64,000 nucleotides of DNA from Muraenolepis orangiensis (Eukaryota; Chordata; Actinopteri; Gadiformes; Muraenolepididae), in assembly GCA_027704905.1 (NCBI GenBank), contig CM051022.1, positions 7,066,988 through 7,130,987 of the forward strand, given 5' to 3'. Numbering within the stretch: position 1 is the stretch's first letter; every line of letters begins with the position of its first letter. A model generated the notes under the pieces. It did not search any database, was not told the origin of the DNA, and was given only the letters and a program-made list of their open reading frames with translations. The position numbers were made by a program, and so were the translations under genes. Positions 20,912 to 31,535 of the stretch are shown here, in pieces.

Positions 20912-21361
20912 GCGCACACGCACGCACGCACGCACGCAGGCAGGCACGCACGCAGGCAGACAGACAGACAGACAGACACACGTACACACACAGTCTGTGG
21001 CACTGCTGGAGGTGGGACGGGTGACCAGTGGAGACGGAGACCACGGATTGGCCCACATTTCCCTCCTCTATTCCTGTCGTCTTTCCAGTTCAGTTCGGTT
21101 CACTAAGCACCCCCCCCCCCCAACACACACACACACATACATTTACATACAATCACACACACACACACACACAAACAAACATATACATACACATTATCAC
21201 ACATGCACAATCACACATACGCAGACACACACACACACACACAAAATGACATGCACTAATACACACACACACACACATACACATACGACCGCACTCATGC
21301 ACAATCACACACGCACATACAAACTCATACACACAATTGCACGCACACACATACAATCAAA

Positions 21362-21388
<27 letters not shown>
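20912..21388. repeat. compound CACG / CAGA / CA microsatellites
   Basis: Three blocks: (CACG)n with (CAGA)n at 20912-20990, and interrupted (CA)n at 21123-21250 and 21263-21388. Confidence 0.9.
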
Positions 21389-21392
<4 letters not shown>

Positions 21393-21675
21393 GTACATGT
21401 GGTGTGGATGGGGCTGACGACTGAGGCTATCTTCACACAGCTGTCATCTTGTCAGTGGCGTGTCAGATGTACATCACAGCGTATAGCCTGGGACAGAGAA
21501 GGACCCATTATTTCATATCTAAGAGAAAAACACCCAATCCAACACGATTATTATTCAACACCATATGCCGGAGATGTCTGATGCTATCGCCATGGTACTT
21601 AAACTATGACAATTTACATTATTGTGGCATATTTTTGCCATTTGGAGTCATTCTAGTGTCTCTGCGATGAGACCA

Positions 21676-21835
21676 GTGAGATTAGATTAGATTTAAATGT
21701 ATTGTCATTGCACAGCACAAGCACAGTACAGCGAAAATAATTTAGCATCTAACCAGAGTGCAAATGTTGCAGTAAAGTGCATGGTAATATGTAATTTACA
21801 GTTTACAGTTGCTATGACAGTCTACTATGTATAAA
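21676..21835 (-). mobile_element. LINE 3' tail, (TAATC)n type
   Basis: Begins GAGATTAGATTAGATTTAA and continues TATTGTCATTGCACAGCACAAGCAC, the reverse complement of a common fish LINE 3' end. A similar ATTAGATTAGATT start occurs at 6363. Confidence 0.5.
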
Positions 21836-21929
21836 AACAGTATAAGATTACTTATAGAGTATGTGTGGGATATGAGCATAATAATATATACATATATATA
21901 CTGTATATATATATATATGTATATATACC

Positions 21930-21932
<3 letters not shown>

Positions 21933-21992
<60 letters not shown>
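21933..21992. repeat. (AT)n microsatellite
   Basis: Sixty bp of pure AT, preceded by interrupted TATATA back to about 21888. Confidence 0.95.
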
Positions 21993-21998
<6 letters not shown>

Positions 21999-22490
21999 TA
22001 TTTAACAGGTAGTGATCAGGGGTATGCAATTATGAAAAGCAGGATAGCAGGTTAGCAGGGTGACGAAAAGCCCAACGAGTCTTCTCAAAGCGTAGGCCTA
22101 TGATTCAAATACAGACAGAGTTGGTTGTGTGCATACAGACTCACTACCACCCCCTTCTCTAGGGTTAGATGCATACTCTCTCTCTGCTTTACAGACTCAT
22201 ATCCTATCTCTGGTTGAGGTGAATATATATCTCTGGTTTGAAGTTCATGTCTCTGGCTTCCCCATAGAGGGCCCTATTTCACAGCACATAGTGTCTTGTT
22301 ATGTTTTGTTGTAAGCAAAATACAGCATGTCTCTCTCGAGAGATGAGACTGTTTACTTTAAATGACTGGCACGCATGACAGGGTGTCCTTGGCTATTTGT
22401 TTTTTTTCCTCTTGCTTGCACATACCCTCGCTGTACGTTATTATGCAGGCTTCTGCTGTCAAGACGCCTCATACTCATCCTGTCATTCCT

Positions 22491-22497
<7 letters not shown>

Positions 22498-22567
<70 letters not shown>
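22498..22567. repeat. (CT)n microsatellite
   Basis: About 70 bp of CT with one GT interruption. Confidence 0.95.
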
Positions 22568-22573
<6 letters not shown>

Positions 22574-22989
22574 CATATCTCTCTCTTCCATTTCTCTCCA
22601 TCTGCATGTCATTTACCATGTGCTTGCCTTGAGCCCCCTCTAATTCAAGAGCGAGTGGAGAGAGAGAGAAAATAAGAAGAATAAGAAATGAAAAAAAGCA
22701 CACAACAGAGAATGCAGAGAAGTAAAAAAAGCAAGAAAAATTAGCAAAACACACGTCTTTACGTCCAGGTTTTTTTTTTGTTCTTCCCACGGGCACGTTC
22801 GTTTCCGAGCAGGAGGGTGAAGGGGGGGCGGGGGGTTGGTGTTTTAATGGCCGTGAAAATCCATGCAGAAAGGCGCAGACATGTGTGTGTGAAAACAGCA
22901 TGACCCTCTCGGGTATGTGCGTTACGCGCGGCTCGCTCTCCGGTGACTCAGGGCCCTGATGGCGCTAACGTTCAACCGTACGTCACCGT

Positions 22990-23022
22990 CACCCCCCCAC
23001 CCCCCACCCCCCCCCCCCCCCC
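22990..23022 (+). repeat. C-rich tract
   Basis: C runs separated by single A residues; the minus strand has G-quadruplex potential. Confidence 0.85.
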
Positions 23023-23181
23023 GCATGCCGAGGTGAACGGTCGCGAAACACATCCGAGTCCGATATCGTACACCCACCCACCCACGCGTGTTTCTTTCCG
23101 AACATTGTTTAGAAGTAATCAAAATTGTGACACAATTGGGAATTGTATTTTTTCTGTGTTGCTGCTTTTCATTACATCAAC

Positions 23182-23221
<40 letters not shown>

Positions 23222-23222
23222 C
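23182..23222. repeat. (TTG)13 microsatellite
   Basis: Pure TTG/GTT triplets for about 41 bp. Confidence 0.95.
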
Positions 23223-23564
23223 GTTTCGCAAGGTGAGGGTAATGATTGACATGCAATTTGACCAATGTGTGCGTGAAAGCCTGAAGTTGGAGCCGACATG
23301 ACCGGCCAATGGTGACATGCGCGAAGGCGGGACATAAGGAGAAACGTCAAAGTAATGTAAAGTGTTGCATTTTTTAGGTCCCAAAATATATCTGTAACTA
23401 AAACTTAGCGAAGCTTCATTGAGAGCACACTGTACTACTATGACTATCATTGCCAAAAGCGTAGCATTAATAATCACATCAGTGCAATATAAATAAAATG
23501 CATTATTTATTATTATTATTATTATTCAAATGCGTTCTACAACAGTTCACGACACGTCACGTTT

Positions 23565-23757
23565 ACATGATGTTTTATTTTTATTTATTTTTGATCAATG
23601 GATGATTCTGATTAAGTATTCATAATATAGTATTGATACATTCATCTGTTATAGCATATAGTGTTCAATTGTAGAAAATTCATAGTGCGGGAGGGAATGG
23701 GGAGTAAGCATTCCTTTGTACTTGTTGCACATGGCAAATACATACATCTTGAATGTT
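23565..23757 (+). mobile_element. LINE 3' tail fragment
   Basis: Carries GCGGGAGGGAATGGGGAGTA followed by AGCATTCCTTTGTACTTGTTG and ends CATCTTGAATG, matching the tail family of 955-1186. Confidence 0.7.
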
Positions 23758-23956
23758 AAATAAGGTGAACATGTGACTCCTTTGTGCCGGCGATACAGAG
23801 ACACACACGCCGTAAGACGTAATTAATGGAGGTACTTTACGGGCTGCAGTCATAATGATGGCTGGTTGTTAGTGGTTACCTGTTGTTATGGTTACTGTTT
23901 CCCCCCCTTGGAACCCGGGCTACAAGGACCCGGAGAACCAACATGGAAAGACAACA

Positions 23957-24277
<321 letters not shown>

Positions 24278-24600
24278 ACAATCCCTGCACACATTCACAC
24301 CCAGGCTGGTGTGAATCAGTCAGTCGCCCTGACCACAACACAATGCTCACCCTAACCTTCGTCCGCCCAGCTAGTACCATAATACAATACCTGTCGGCTA
24401 TTCACCTCCACTCTTTTTCACTCACATTTTTCTCTTCATGTGCTTTCCGTTTGTCCTCTGTACACGTAACACGTCCACCCGATATACAGTTTATCGAATG
24501 AAGCATACATTATTATACAAGCATTACATTATTATAGTGTTAGTGTTAGTGTTAGTGTTATAGTGTTAAATTGTTTTAGATTCCATCCTTAAATCCGTCC

Positions 24601-24800
24601 TCTTTGTGGGTCACATACATGTACACACACACACACACACAGTGAAATGTGTTTCTCTGCATTTAACCCATCCTAGTATTAGGAGCAGTGGGCAGCTATT
24701 GTATATACAGCTGCCCGGGGAGCAGTGAAGAGGGGTCTGGTGCCTTGTTGCTCAAGGGCACCACGGCAGTGCCCAGGAGGCAAACTGGCACCTTTTTTTT
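24601..24800 (-). mobile_element. SINE body/tail fragment
   Basis: CAGTGAAATGTGTTTCTCTG, ATTTAACCCATCCTAGTATT and AGGAGCAGTGGGCAGCTA are the reverse complement of the 3' part of the SINE at 42763-42990. A (CA)n lies within it; a GCTCAAGGGCACCACGGCAG block follows. Confidence 0.7.
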
Positions 24801-25322
24801 GTCCTAGTACCACTACTACCTACTACCTACTATCTGCTACTGTCGCCACATTATGTGGACACTTCCTCCCAAACTAAGAGAGGAAAGCATCTCTGTGATG
24901 AATTGCAATAAACTGCAGGCTGCACTTTTTTTATTTGATTTGAATTTTTTTTATTAAAGCCAACCTCCCGGCACTTTTACATGCATGGAGCTATTTCAGA
25001 CATCCCGGACAAAACCAAACACGACAAAAAAGCCGTCCTAATGGCCTTATCCTGGTGTGTGAAATCGCGTAAGTAAATCCGCCTGTGGCCAATTACCCTG
25101 GCTGGGGCTTATTTTATTGTACGCCGAATCCCCAGTGTGAGGACGGAGTGCGGTGTGTAGTCCAGAGGGCGGAGAGATGGACACGGTGCTTATCGCGATG
25201 AAAGGGCCCTGGTCCATTGGATAAGGATGGAGATAACTATAGGAGCCTTGCTTTTGATACGCTAATCCTCCCAGAGGGGCCAAACAAGCAACCTTTCTCT
25301 AAATAGGTCACCTTTTCCTTTT
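24801..25322. other. unique intergenic sequence
   Basis: Non-repetitive. The part at 25060-25290 has mixed composition and could be a conserved non-coding element, but nothing in it is recognised. Confidence 0.35.
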
Positions 25323-25337
25323 GTGATTGCACTCTCC

Positions 25338-25510
<173 letters not shown>

Positions 25511-25626
25511 CAAGCATGCTTTGTGTGTGTAACGTTTTGTGTAAGACATTTTTTGTCTGGAGGCATACATATGTGGCTTGTGTGCTTAATGTGTATATGA
25601 GTATAGAGCTGTGTGTTGGCATGTTG

Positions 25627-25660
25627 GTGTGTGTGCGCGCGCGCGCGCGCGTGTGTGTGA
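25627..25660. repeat. (GT)n(CG)n(GT)n, Z-DNA-prone
   Basis: GTGTGTGTG, then (CG)7-8, then GTGTGTGTG: an uninterrupted alternating purine-pyrimidine tract. Confidence 0.85.
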
Positions 25661-25766
25661 GTTGTGCATGTCCGTAAGGTTTACACCACACGGCCCACAC
25701 GGTGTGTGTTCATCGCACACCTGTGCACAGCTGCGCAATGTGTACTGTACACGTCCACGCAGTGTA

Positions 25767-25768
<2 letters not shown>

Positions 25769-25857
<89 letters not shown>
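25769..25857. repeat. (CT)n microsatellite
   Basis: About 88 bp of pure CT. Confidence 0.97.
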
Positions 25858-25858
<1 letters not shown>

Positions 25859-26093
25859 GTTCCTGACCTAAAGTCACTCATCTTAATAAAAAAAAAAGGC
25901 CAGATCCGAAGCGCCACTAAGCACCGGTGTGGCCCCCAGCAGGTCCCCATCCCAACCACGACACAAAAAGACCCTTCCAAAGTATCCCTGTGTGTGGTGG
26001 AAGCCTCTCATGTGGAAACCCGGGCCGTGGGCACAGTCCATAAGGGAATGCTGTGTTTATATAACTCTATGGTGTCCGGCGGAAGGCTCGTAG

Positions 26094-26945
26094 CGTTGTG
26101 TTGTGTTGTGTTGTGTTGTGTTGGGAAGGGGATACGGCTACCGGCGCTACGTGTTAGCGTTGTGTTGTGTTGTGTTGTGTTGTATTGGGAAGGGGATACG
26201 CTGACCAGCATTGTGTTGTGTTGTGTTGTGTTGGGAAGGGGATACGGCTACCAGCGCTATGTGTTAGCGTTGTGTTGTGTTGTGTTGTGTTGGGAAGGGG
26301 ATACGGCTACCAGCGCTACGTGTTAGCGTTGTGTTGTGTTGGGAAGGGGATACGGCTACCAGCGCTACGTGTTAGCGTTGTGTTGTGTTGTGTTGTGTTG
26401 TATTGGGAAGGGGATACGCTGACCAGCATTGTGTTGTGTTGTGTTGGGAAGGGGATATGGCTACCGGCGCTACGTGTTAGCGTTGTGTTAGTCGCTTTGG
26501 ATAAAAGCGTCTGCCAAATGCCCTAAATGTAAATGTAAATGTGTTGTGTTGTGTTGTGTTGTGTTGTGTTGGGAAGGGGATATGGCTACCGGCGCTACGT
26601 GTTAGCATTGTGTTGTGTTGTGTTGGGTAGGGGATACCGCTACCAGCACTATGTTTTAGAGGTTTGTTGTGTTGTGTTGTGTTGGGAAGGGGATATGGCT
26701 ACCGGCGCTACGTGTTAGCGTTGTGTTGTGTTGTGTTGGGTAGGGGATACGGCAACAGCGCTATATGTTAGAGTTGTGTTGTGTTGTGTTGTGTTGGGAA
26801 GGGGATATGGCTACCGGCGCTATGTGTTAGCATTGTGTTGTGTTGGAAAGGGGATACCCCAGCCAGCACTACATGTTAGCATTGTGTTGTGTTGTGTTGG
26901 GAAGGGGATACGGCTACCAGCGTTTTGTGTTAGCGCTGTGTTGCG
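26094..26945 (+). repeat. TTGTG-based complex satellite array
   Basis: About 14 units. Each consists of (TTGTG)2-5, then GGGAAGGGGATACGGC or a variant, then TACC(A/G)GCGCTACGTGTTAGC. Units differ in pentamer number and in a variant ending GCTGACCAGCA. Long ORFs here are repeat artefacts. Confidence 0.9.
26486..26542 (+). mobile_element. SINE tail inserted in the satellite
   Basis: AGTCGCTTTGGATAAAAGCG then TCTGCCAAATGCCCTAAATG and (TAAATG)n. It interrupts the TTGTG satellite between two units. Confidence 0.7.
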
Positions 26946-27059
26946 TGTGCGGCTTGTCAAGCGTGTGCCAGAACACAGCTGCTGCTGCTGAAGTCATGAA
27001 TAGAATAAGGCAATGGTGGGATTTTCCCTCCTTGATATATTCTCTATATACTCTCTCTA

Positions 27060-27140
27060 TATATTTTAAGAGCTATATATATATATATATACTCAATATA
27101 TAGGGTTAGGGTTGTATATATTATTATATATACAGTACGT
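27060..27140. repeat. AT-rich tract
   Basis: TATATA runs around AGGGTTAGGGTT (only two telomere-like repeats). No gene. Confidence 0.6.
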
Positions 27141-27215
27141 TTATCTTTTTTCCTCTCCTGATTCCTCTTTCTCTTTTTCTCCCTCTCCCCCCCCCTCCAT
27201 CTCTCCTCCAACATA

Positions 27216-27218
<3 letters not shown>

Positions 27219-27306
<88 letters not shown>

Positions 27307-27310
27307 TTTG
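27219..27310. repeat. (CT)n microsatellite
   Basis: About 70 bp of pure CT followed by CTCTTT interruptions. Confidence 0.95.
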
Positions 27311-27719
27311 GTCCCTCTTGTCTTTTTCTTCTAAGGTCGAGCTATTTACACACTCACCTCGGGCACCAGATGTCACGCACATTCCCCTTTTTATTTTTTG
27401 TTTAAATGACGTGCCAAGTGTGGTTTTAGCCCTACTTGGGAGAAGGGGGGGGGGGGAGGTGGAGGGGGCGAGAGGAGGGAGAGGGGGGGGTTATTTCGGT
27501 GGGGTGTGATGCAGTTAAAGAGCATGACGAACACACACACCTGTCCAACCCAACAAAAAAAATTAAACGTGACATAGTCAAAATCTTTCCTTTCCTCCGG
27601 TGGTTTCGTACGGTGGTTTATGTAACGAGGGGGTTGCACAAAAGAGGGCTAAACCCGGCCTATAGAAGGAGCGGTTCTTTTATTCTGCTCCATTTGCACA
27701 CGACGATTAGCCTATTCTT

Positions 27720-27938
<219 letters not shown>

Positions 27939-28499
27939 ATGGTCTTGGGATTTCTTGAGGAGAACACAGTGGCCCCTATCTTTGTCACTGTGGGGTTGAG
28001 GGGGGGGGGACCAGGGGGTGGGAGTGGGTGATTCATCCTCATATCTGTGCCGGGAAAGTTGTGTGAAAAGATTGTGGTCCTTAAATGTGAAGACAACAGC
28101 TGCGTTTTTTGCTTGGTGATTAAGAAGTGTGTTCTTTGTGGGTTGTTGTATTTAATGGTTCATGTTTTTTGTTTTTTTTATGTTGACAAAGAATATACTT
28201 TTGTATAATATTTGGCTTTGGATGGAAATTGTTTATGTGAAAGTCTTAAAGGGCACACAGACTTTAACAAGTATTTTGTGTTTTTGTTCCAAATTAAACT
28301 TGGTATATCAAGCAAAGGTGCCCACGTCAATTTGCAAAGATGTGTGTTAATTGTGGTTTCTGATGAGGTAGAAACTACAAATGAAGTGACAGAGCCACGG
28401 AGATTCGGTCTGAAGGCATCTTTAAATGTTTTTTTGCGTTATCTTTCTGGTTGATGATTGGTTCAACTGGGGCCTCGGGAGTTTGATGGTAGGCTAGAA

Positions 28500-28737
28500 T
28501 TCAAGATTCAAGATTAATATTTGCCATATGCCACTGTGGAATGCTTACTCCCCATTCCCTCCCACAGTATACATTTCTAATTTCTAAAACAATAAAAAAA
28601 ATACTGTACACACTAAAATAAACAATAGAAAGCACAATAAAGTGACTGATGGATGATATGAATATATCATATATATATATATGTGTTGAATTGTGCAAAA
28701 AACATTAAAAAGCATTTTAAAGTGCCACAGTGCTGTA
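28500..28737 (-). mobile_element. LINE 3' tail fragment
   Basis: Starts GATTCAAGATTCAAGATTAA and contains GAATGCTTACTCCCCATTCC and AAAGCATTTTAAAGTGCC, the reverse complement of the 955-1186 family. Confidence 0.8.
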
Positions 28738-28822
28738 GAACAAGATATTAACTTGTGCACACAAGATATTATCTTGTGCACACAAGTTAGTATCTTGTGC
28801 ACACAAGTTATTGTGCGCACAA
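28738..28822. repeat. tandem near-palindromes TTGTGCACACAAG
   Basis: Four copies of (C)TTGTGCACACAAG or TTGTGCGCACAAG separated by TATTA/TTAGTATC, each itself nearly palindromic. The array abuts the LINE tail end. Confidence 0.8.
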
Positions 28823-29097
28823 GATAAAAATATATTACCTTTTGGGACTTTAGGGGCTCCGTACCTCTTTTCATTACAAAATAACCAATTATGTTCAATG
28901 ACTGGCAAGAGCCAGGGAGTGGCTCATTAATTTTAATTCATATGAGTCATCAAGTGACCAAAATAAATCTGTTTAGAGTGGAGGAAGTCCTTGAATGTCG
29001 TAATGAAGACCAAAAGGTGAGTAACAAGCTAAGACGGTGATGTCACCTTGCCACCGTGACATGTAAAGTGAAAATCAATTGACCCTGCTTTGACCCT

Positions 29098-29118
29098 GTG
29101 TGTGTGTGTGCGTGTGTG

Positions 29119-29165
<47 letters not shown>
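29098..29165. repeat. (GT)n microsatellite
   Basis: About 66 bp of GT with CG and GA interruptions at the left. Confidence 0.95.
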
Positions 29166-29166
<1 letters not shown>

Positions 29167-29330
29167 TGTCTCTGATGTGCCTCTTGCTTATCACTACATA
29201 TAGGTTTAGACGATTTACCATATATGGATGTCGCATGTATATGCGCATGTAATAATAATAATAATAATAATGTTCACAATATTCATATATTTTATATATA
29301 CTAATAATATAGATAAGTTATTCTCTCTCT

Positions 29331-29435
29331 CTGACTCTCTCTTTCTCTCCCATTATCTTACTTAAGTGACTCTCCCTCTCACTCTCTCTCTCTCTCTCTC
29401 TCTCTCTCGCTCGCTCTCTCGCTCTCTCTCTCTAG
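29331..29435 (+). promoter_or_regulatory. polypyrimidine tract and candidate splice acceptor of kcna5 leader
   Basis: A long CT-rich run ends in CTCTCTAG|G with AG at 29434-29435. This would be an acceptor for a leader exon that carries the whole coding region. A CT microsatellite could produce such a match by chance. Confidence 0.4.
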
Positions 29436-29801
29436 GATGACAGCTTGACATTCGGAGATCATTTCAAAGGGCTGCGGTGGTTGAACTGCACACACACATG
29501 AACGGTTAGGACTATACTTTCCCATCCGGGTCTTCGTGCCTCTCGTGGTTATATTTACTTTGTCCAGACGGGAGAAACAAGCTCCCTCCGTGTCTCCAGC
29601 GTCTTTAACGGACTAACCATTACCCGTGCGTCGTCGACCCCTGCCTGGACCTATCCCCCCCCCCACCGCCTTGGATTTTTTTTTTTTAATAACAATACTC
29701 GTTCCTATGGATTGGTAGCGTGTTGTTGTTGTTGTTCTTCTTCTTTCTCAACTTAACAAGTGGTTAAGTTGAGATGCATTTTTAATGGCTTCGGCGCGAC
29801 G
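29436..29801 (+). other. kcna5: kcna5 5' leader with short upstream ORFs and hairpin
   Basis: No in-frame coding reading belongs to the channel before 29802. The stretch has ATGs at 29437, 29498, 29707 and 29774, each followed by two codons and a stop, and one at 29785 whose 8-codon frame overlaps the channel start and stops at 29811. A perfect 11-bp stem with 5-nt loop (CTCAACTTAAC / GTTAAGTTGAG) lies at 29747-29773. The true transcript start is unknown. Confidence 0.6.
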
Positions 29802-31535
29802 ATGGAGATAGCCTTGGTGAGCTTCGAGAACGGCGGCGCGAAGCGGAGCGCCGTCGGTGGCAATGAAGCCGACGAGACCTGCCGGAACAACGCGCTGGAT
29901 CAACACCTCCAACCGCCCTTCGTGCAGACGGGACTCGGCGAGGACTACGGCAAAGAGCTGAACACCCTCAGCCGTGGTGGTGGTGGTGGTGGTGGTCCTC
30001 CTCATCCACCTCCATCTGGCCGGCGAGGCTCGTCGTGGAGAATCAACGACATGAACAACACGTTCGGCTGCGGCGAGAACGCCATGGATGCGCTTTTACG
30101 CGCGGATCACAGTCCCCATCTGTACGACGAGGACCTGCTGGACGTGGACACCGGGGACACGGAGAGCAACGAGCGGGTGCTCGTCAACGTCGCGGGGCTC
30201 CGGTACGAGACCCAGCTGGGCACTTTGAACCAGTTCCCGGACACCCTGCTGGGGGACCCCGCCAAACGGATCAAGTACTTCGACCCGCTCCGGAACGAGT
30301 ACTTTTTCGACCGCAACCGGCCGAGTTTCGACGGGATACTGTACTTCTATCAGTCCGGGGGGAAGATCCGCAGACCCGTCAACGTGTCCATCGACGTGTT
30401 CGCGGACGAGATCCGGTTCTATCAACTGGGCGAGGAGGCGATGGAGAGGTTTCGCGAGGACGAGGGCTTCATCAAGGAGGAGGAGAAGCCGCTGCCCCAG
30501 AACGAGTTCCAGAAGCAGGTGTGGCTCATCTTCGAGTACCCGGAGAGCTCCAGCCCCGCGCGAGGCATCGCCATCGTGTCCGTGCTGGTCATCACCATAT
30601 CCATCATCACCTTCTGCTTGGAGACGCTGCCCGAGTTCCGGGACGAGCGGGAGCTGCTGCAGGCGACGAGCCGCGCGGACAACAGCACCGCGCCGCGGCC
30701 CTCGCTCACCTTCACCGATCCCTTCTTCATCATCGAGACCACCTGCGTGATCTGGTTCACCTTCGAGCTGATCGTGCGCTTCTTCGCGTGCCCCAGCAAG
30801 TCGGAGTTCTCCAAGACGGTGATGAACATCATCGACATCATGTCCATCATGCCTTACTTCATCACGGTGGGCACGGAGCTCGCCGAGCAGCAGGGCCAGG
30901 AGCACCAGAACGGCCAGCAGGCCATGTCGCTGGCCATCCTCCGGGTCATCCGCCTGGTGCGGGTCTTCAGGATCTTCAAGCTGTCCCGCCACTCCAAGGG
31001 TCTCCAGATCCTGGGGCAGACGCTGAAGGCCAGCATGCGAGAGCTGGGCCTCCTGATCTTCTTCCTGTTCATCGGCGTCATCCTGTTCTCCAGCGCCGTG
31101 TTCTTCGCCGAGGCGGACGAGCCCGAGTCCCATTTCTCCAGCATCCCGGACGCCTTCTGGTGGGCCGTGGTCACCATGACGACGGTGGGCTACGGGGACA
31201 TGCGGCCGGTGACCGTGGGGGGAAAGATCGTGGGCTCGCTGTGCGCCATCGCCGGCGTGCTGACCATCGCGCTGCCGGTGCCCGTCATCGTGTCCAACTT
31301 CAACTACTTCTACCACCGGGAGACGGACCAGGACCAGTCGTCCCTGAAGGACGAGCCCAACAGCGGCCGGGACAGCCCGGAGCCCAAGCGCAGAGGGAGC
31401 AAGTCCTCCGCCAAGTCAGACGACGTGGAGAACATGCACGACGGGAACCCGTCCGAGGAGAAGGCGAACAGCGGGATGGATATCAAACGGTCCCTTTACA
31501 AGTTCTGCTTGAACACGAGGGACATCGACCTGTAG
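29802..31535 (+). CDS. kcna5: voltage-gated potassium channel alpha subunit, Kv1.5 (Shaker family)
   Basis: Intronless 577-residue ORF forming the tetrameric plasma-membrane K+ channel subunit. ATG 29802 (GCGACGATGG) gives MEIALVSFENGGA, as mammalian Kv1.5 begins; the GTG upstream at 29760 is not a start. Domains: Gly7 and PPHPPP at 59-71 where mammals have longer Pro-rich repeats; T1 tetramerisation about 125-222; S1 251-275; N-glycosylation site Asn294 in the S1-S2 loop; S2 306-328; S3 339-357; S4 with R381, R384, R387, R390, K393, R396; S5 413-434; selectivity filter TVGYGD 461-466; S6 about 475-500 with PVP 492-494. His444 (turret) and Arg468 (outer pore) match the residues typical of Kv1.5. 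The C-terminus is RSLYKFCLNTRDIDL, ending DIDL rather than the mammalian ETDL. GC-rich codon use contrasts with AT-rich surroundings. No break is visible. Large ORFs in the other frames are shadows. Confidence 0.97.
   Translation: MEIALVSFENGGAKRSAVGGNEADETCRNNALDQHLQPPFVQTGLGEDYGKELNTLSRGGGGGGGPPHPPPSGRRGSSWRINDMNNTFGCGENAMDALLRADHSPHLYDEDLLDVDTGDTESNERVLVNVAGLRYETQLGTLNQFPDTLLGDPAKRIKYFDPLRNEYFFDRNRPSFDGILYFYQSGGKIRRPVNVSIDVFADEIRFYQLGEEAMERFREDEGFIKEEEKPLPQNEFQKQVWLIFEYPESSSPARGIAIVSVLVITISIITFCLETLPEFRDERELLQATSRADNSTAPRPSLTFTDPFFIIETTCVIWFTFELIVRFFACPSKSEFSKTVMNIIDIMSIMPYFITVGTELAEQQGQEHQNGQQAMSLAILRVIRLVRVFRIFKLSRHSKGLQILGQTLKASMRELGLLIFFLFIGVILFSSAVFFAEADEPESHFSSIPDAFWWAVVTMTTVGYGDMRPVTVGGKIVGSLCAIAGVLTIALPVPVIVSNFNYFYHRETDQDQSSLKDEPNSGRDSPEPKRRGSKSSAKSDDVENMHDGNPSEEKANSGMDIKRSLYKFCLNTRDIDL

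Noticed and set aside
22353..22901. 182-residue minus-strand ORF with Arg-Glu repeats
   Set aside because: Built on the (CT)n microsatellite; the outer parts match no family.
27102..27114. AGGGTTAGGGTT next to AT repeats
   Set aside because: Two copies only; chance or SINE-derived.
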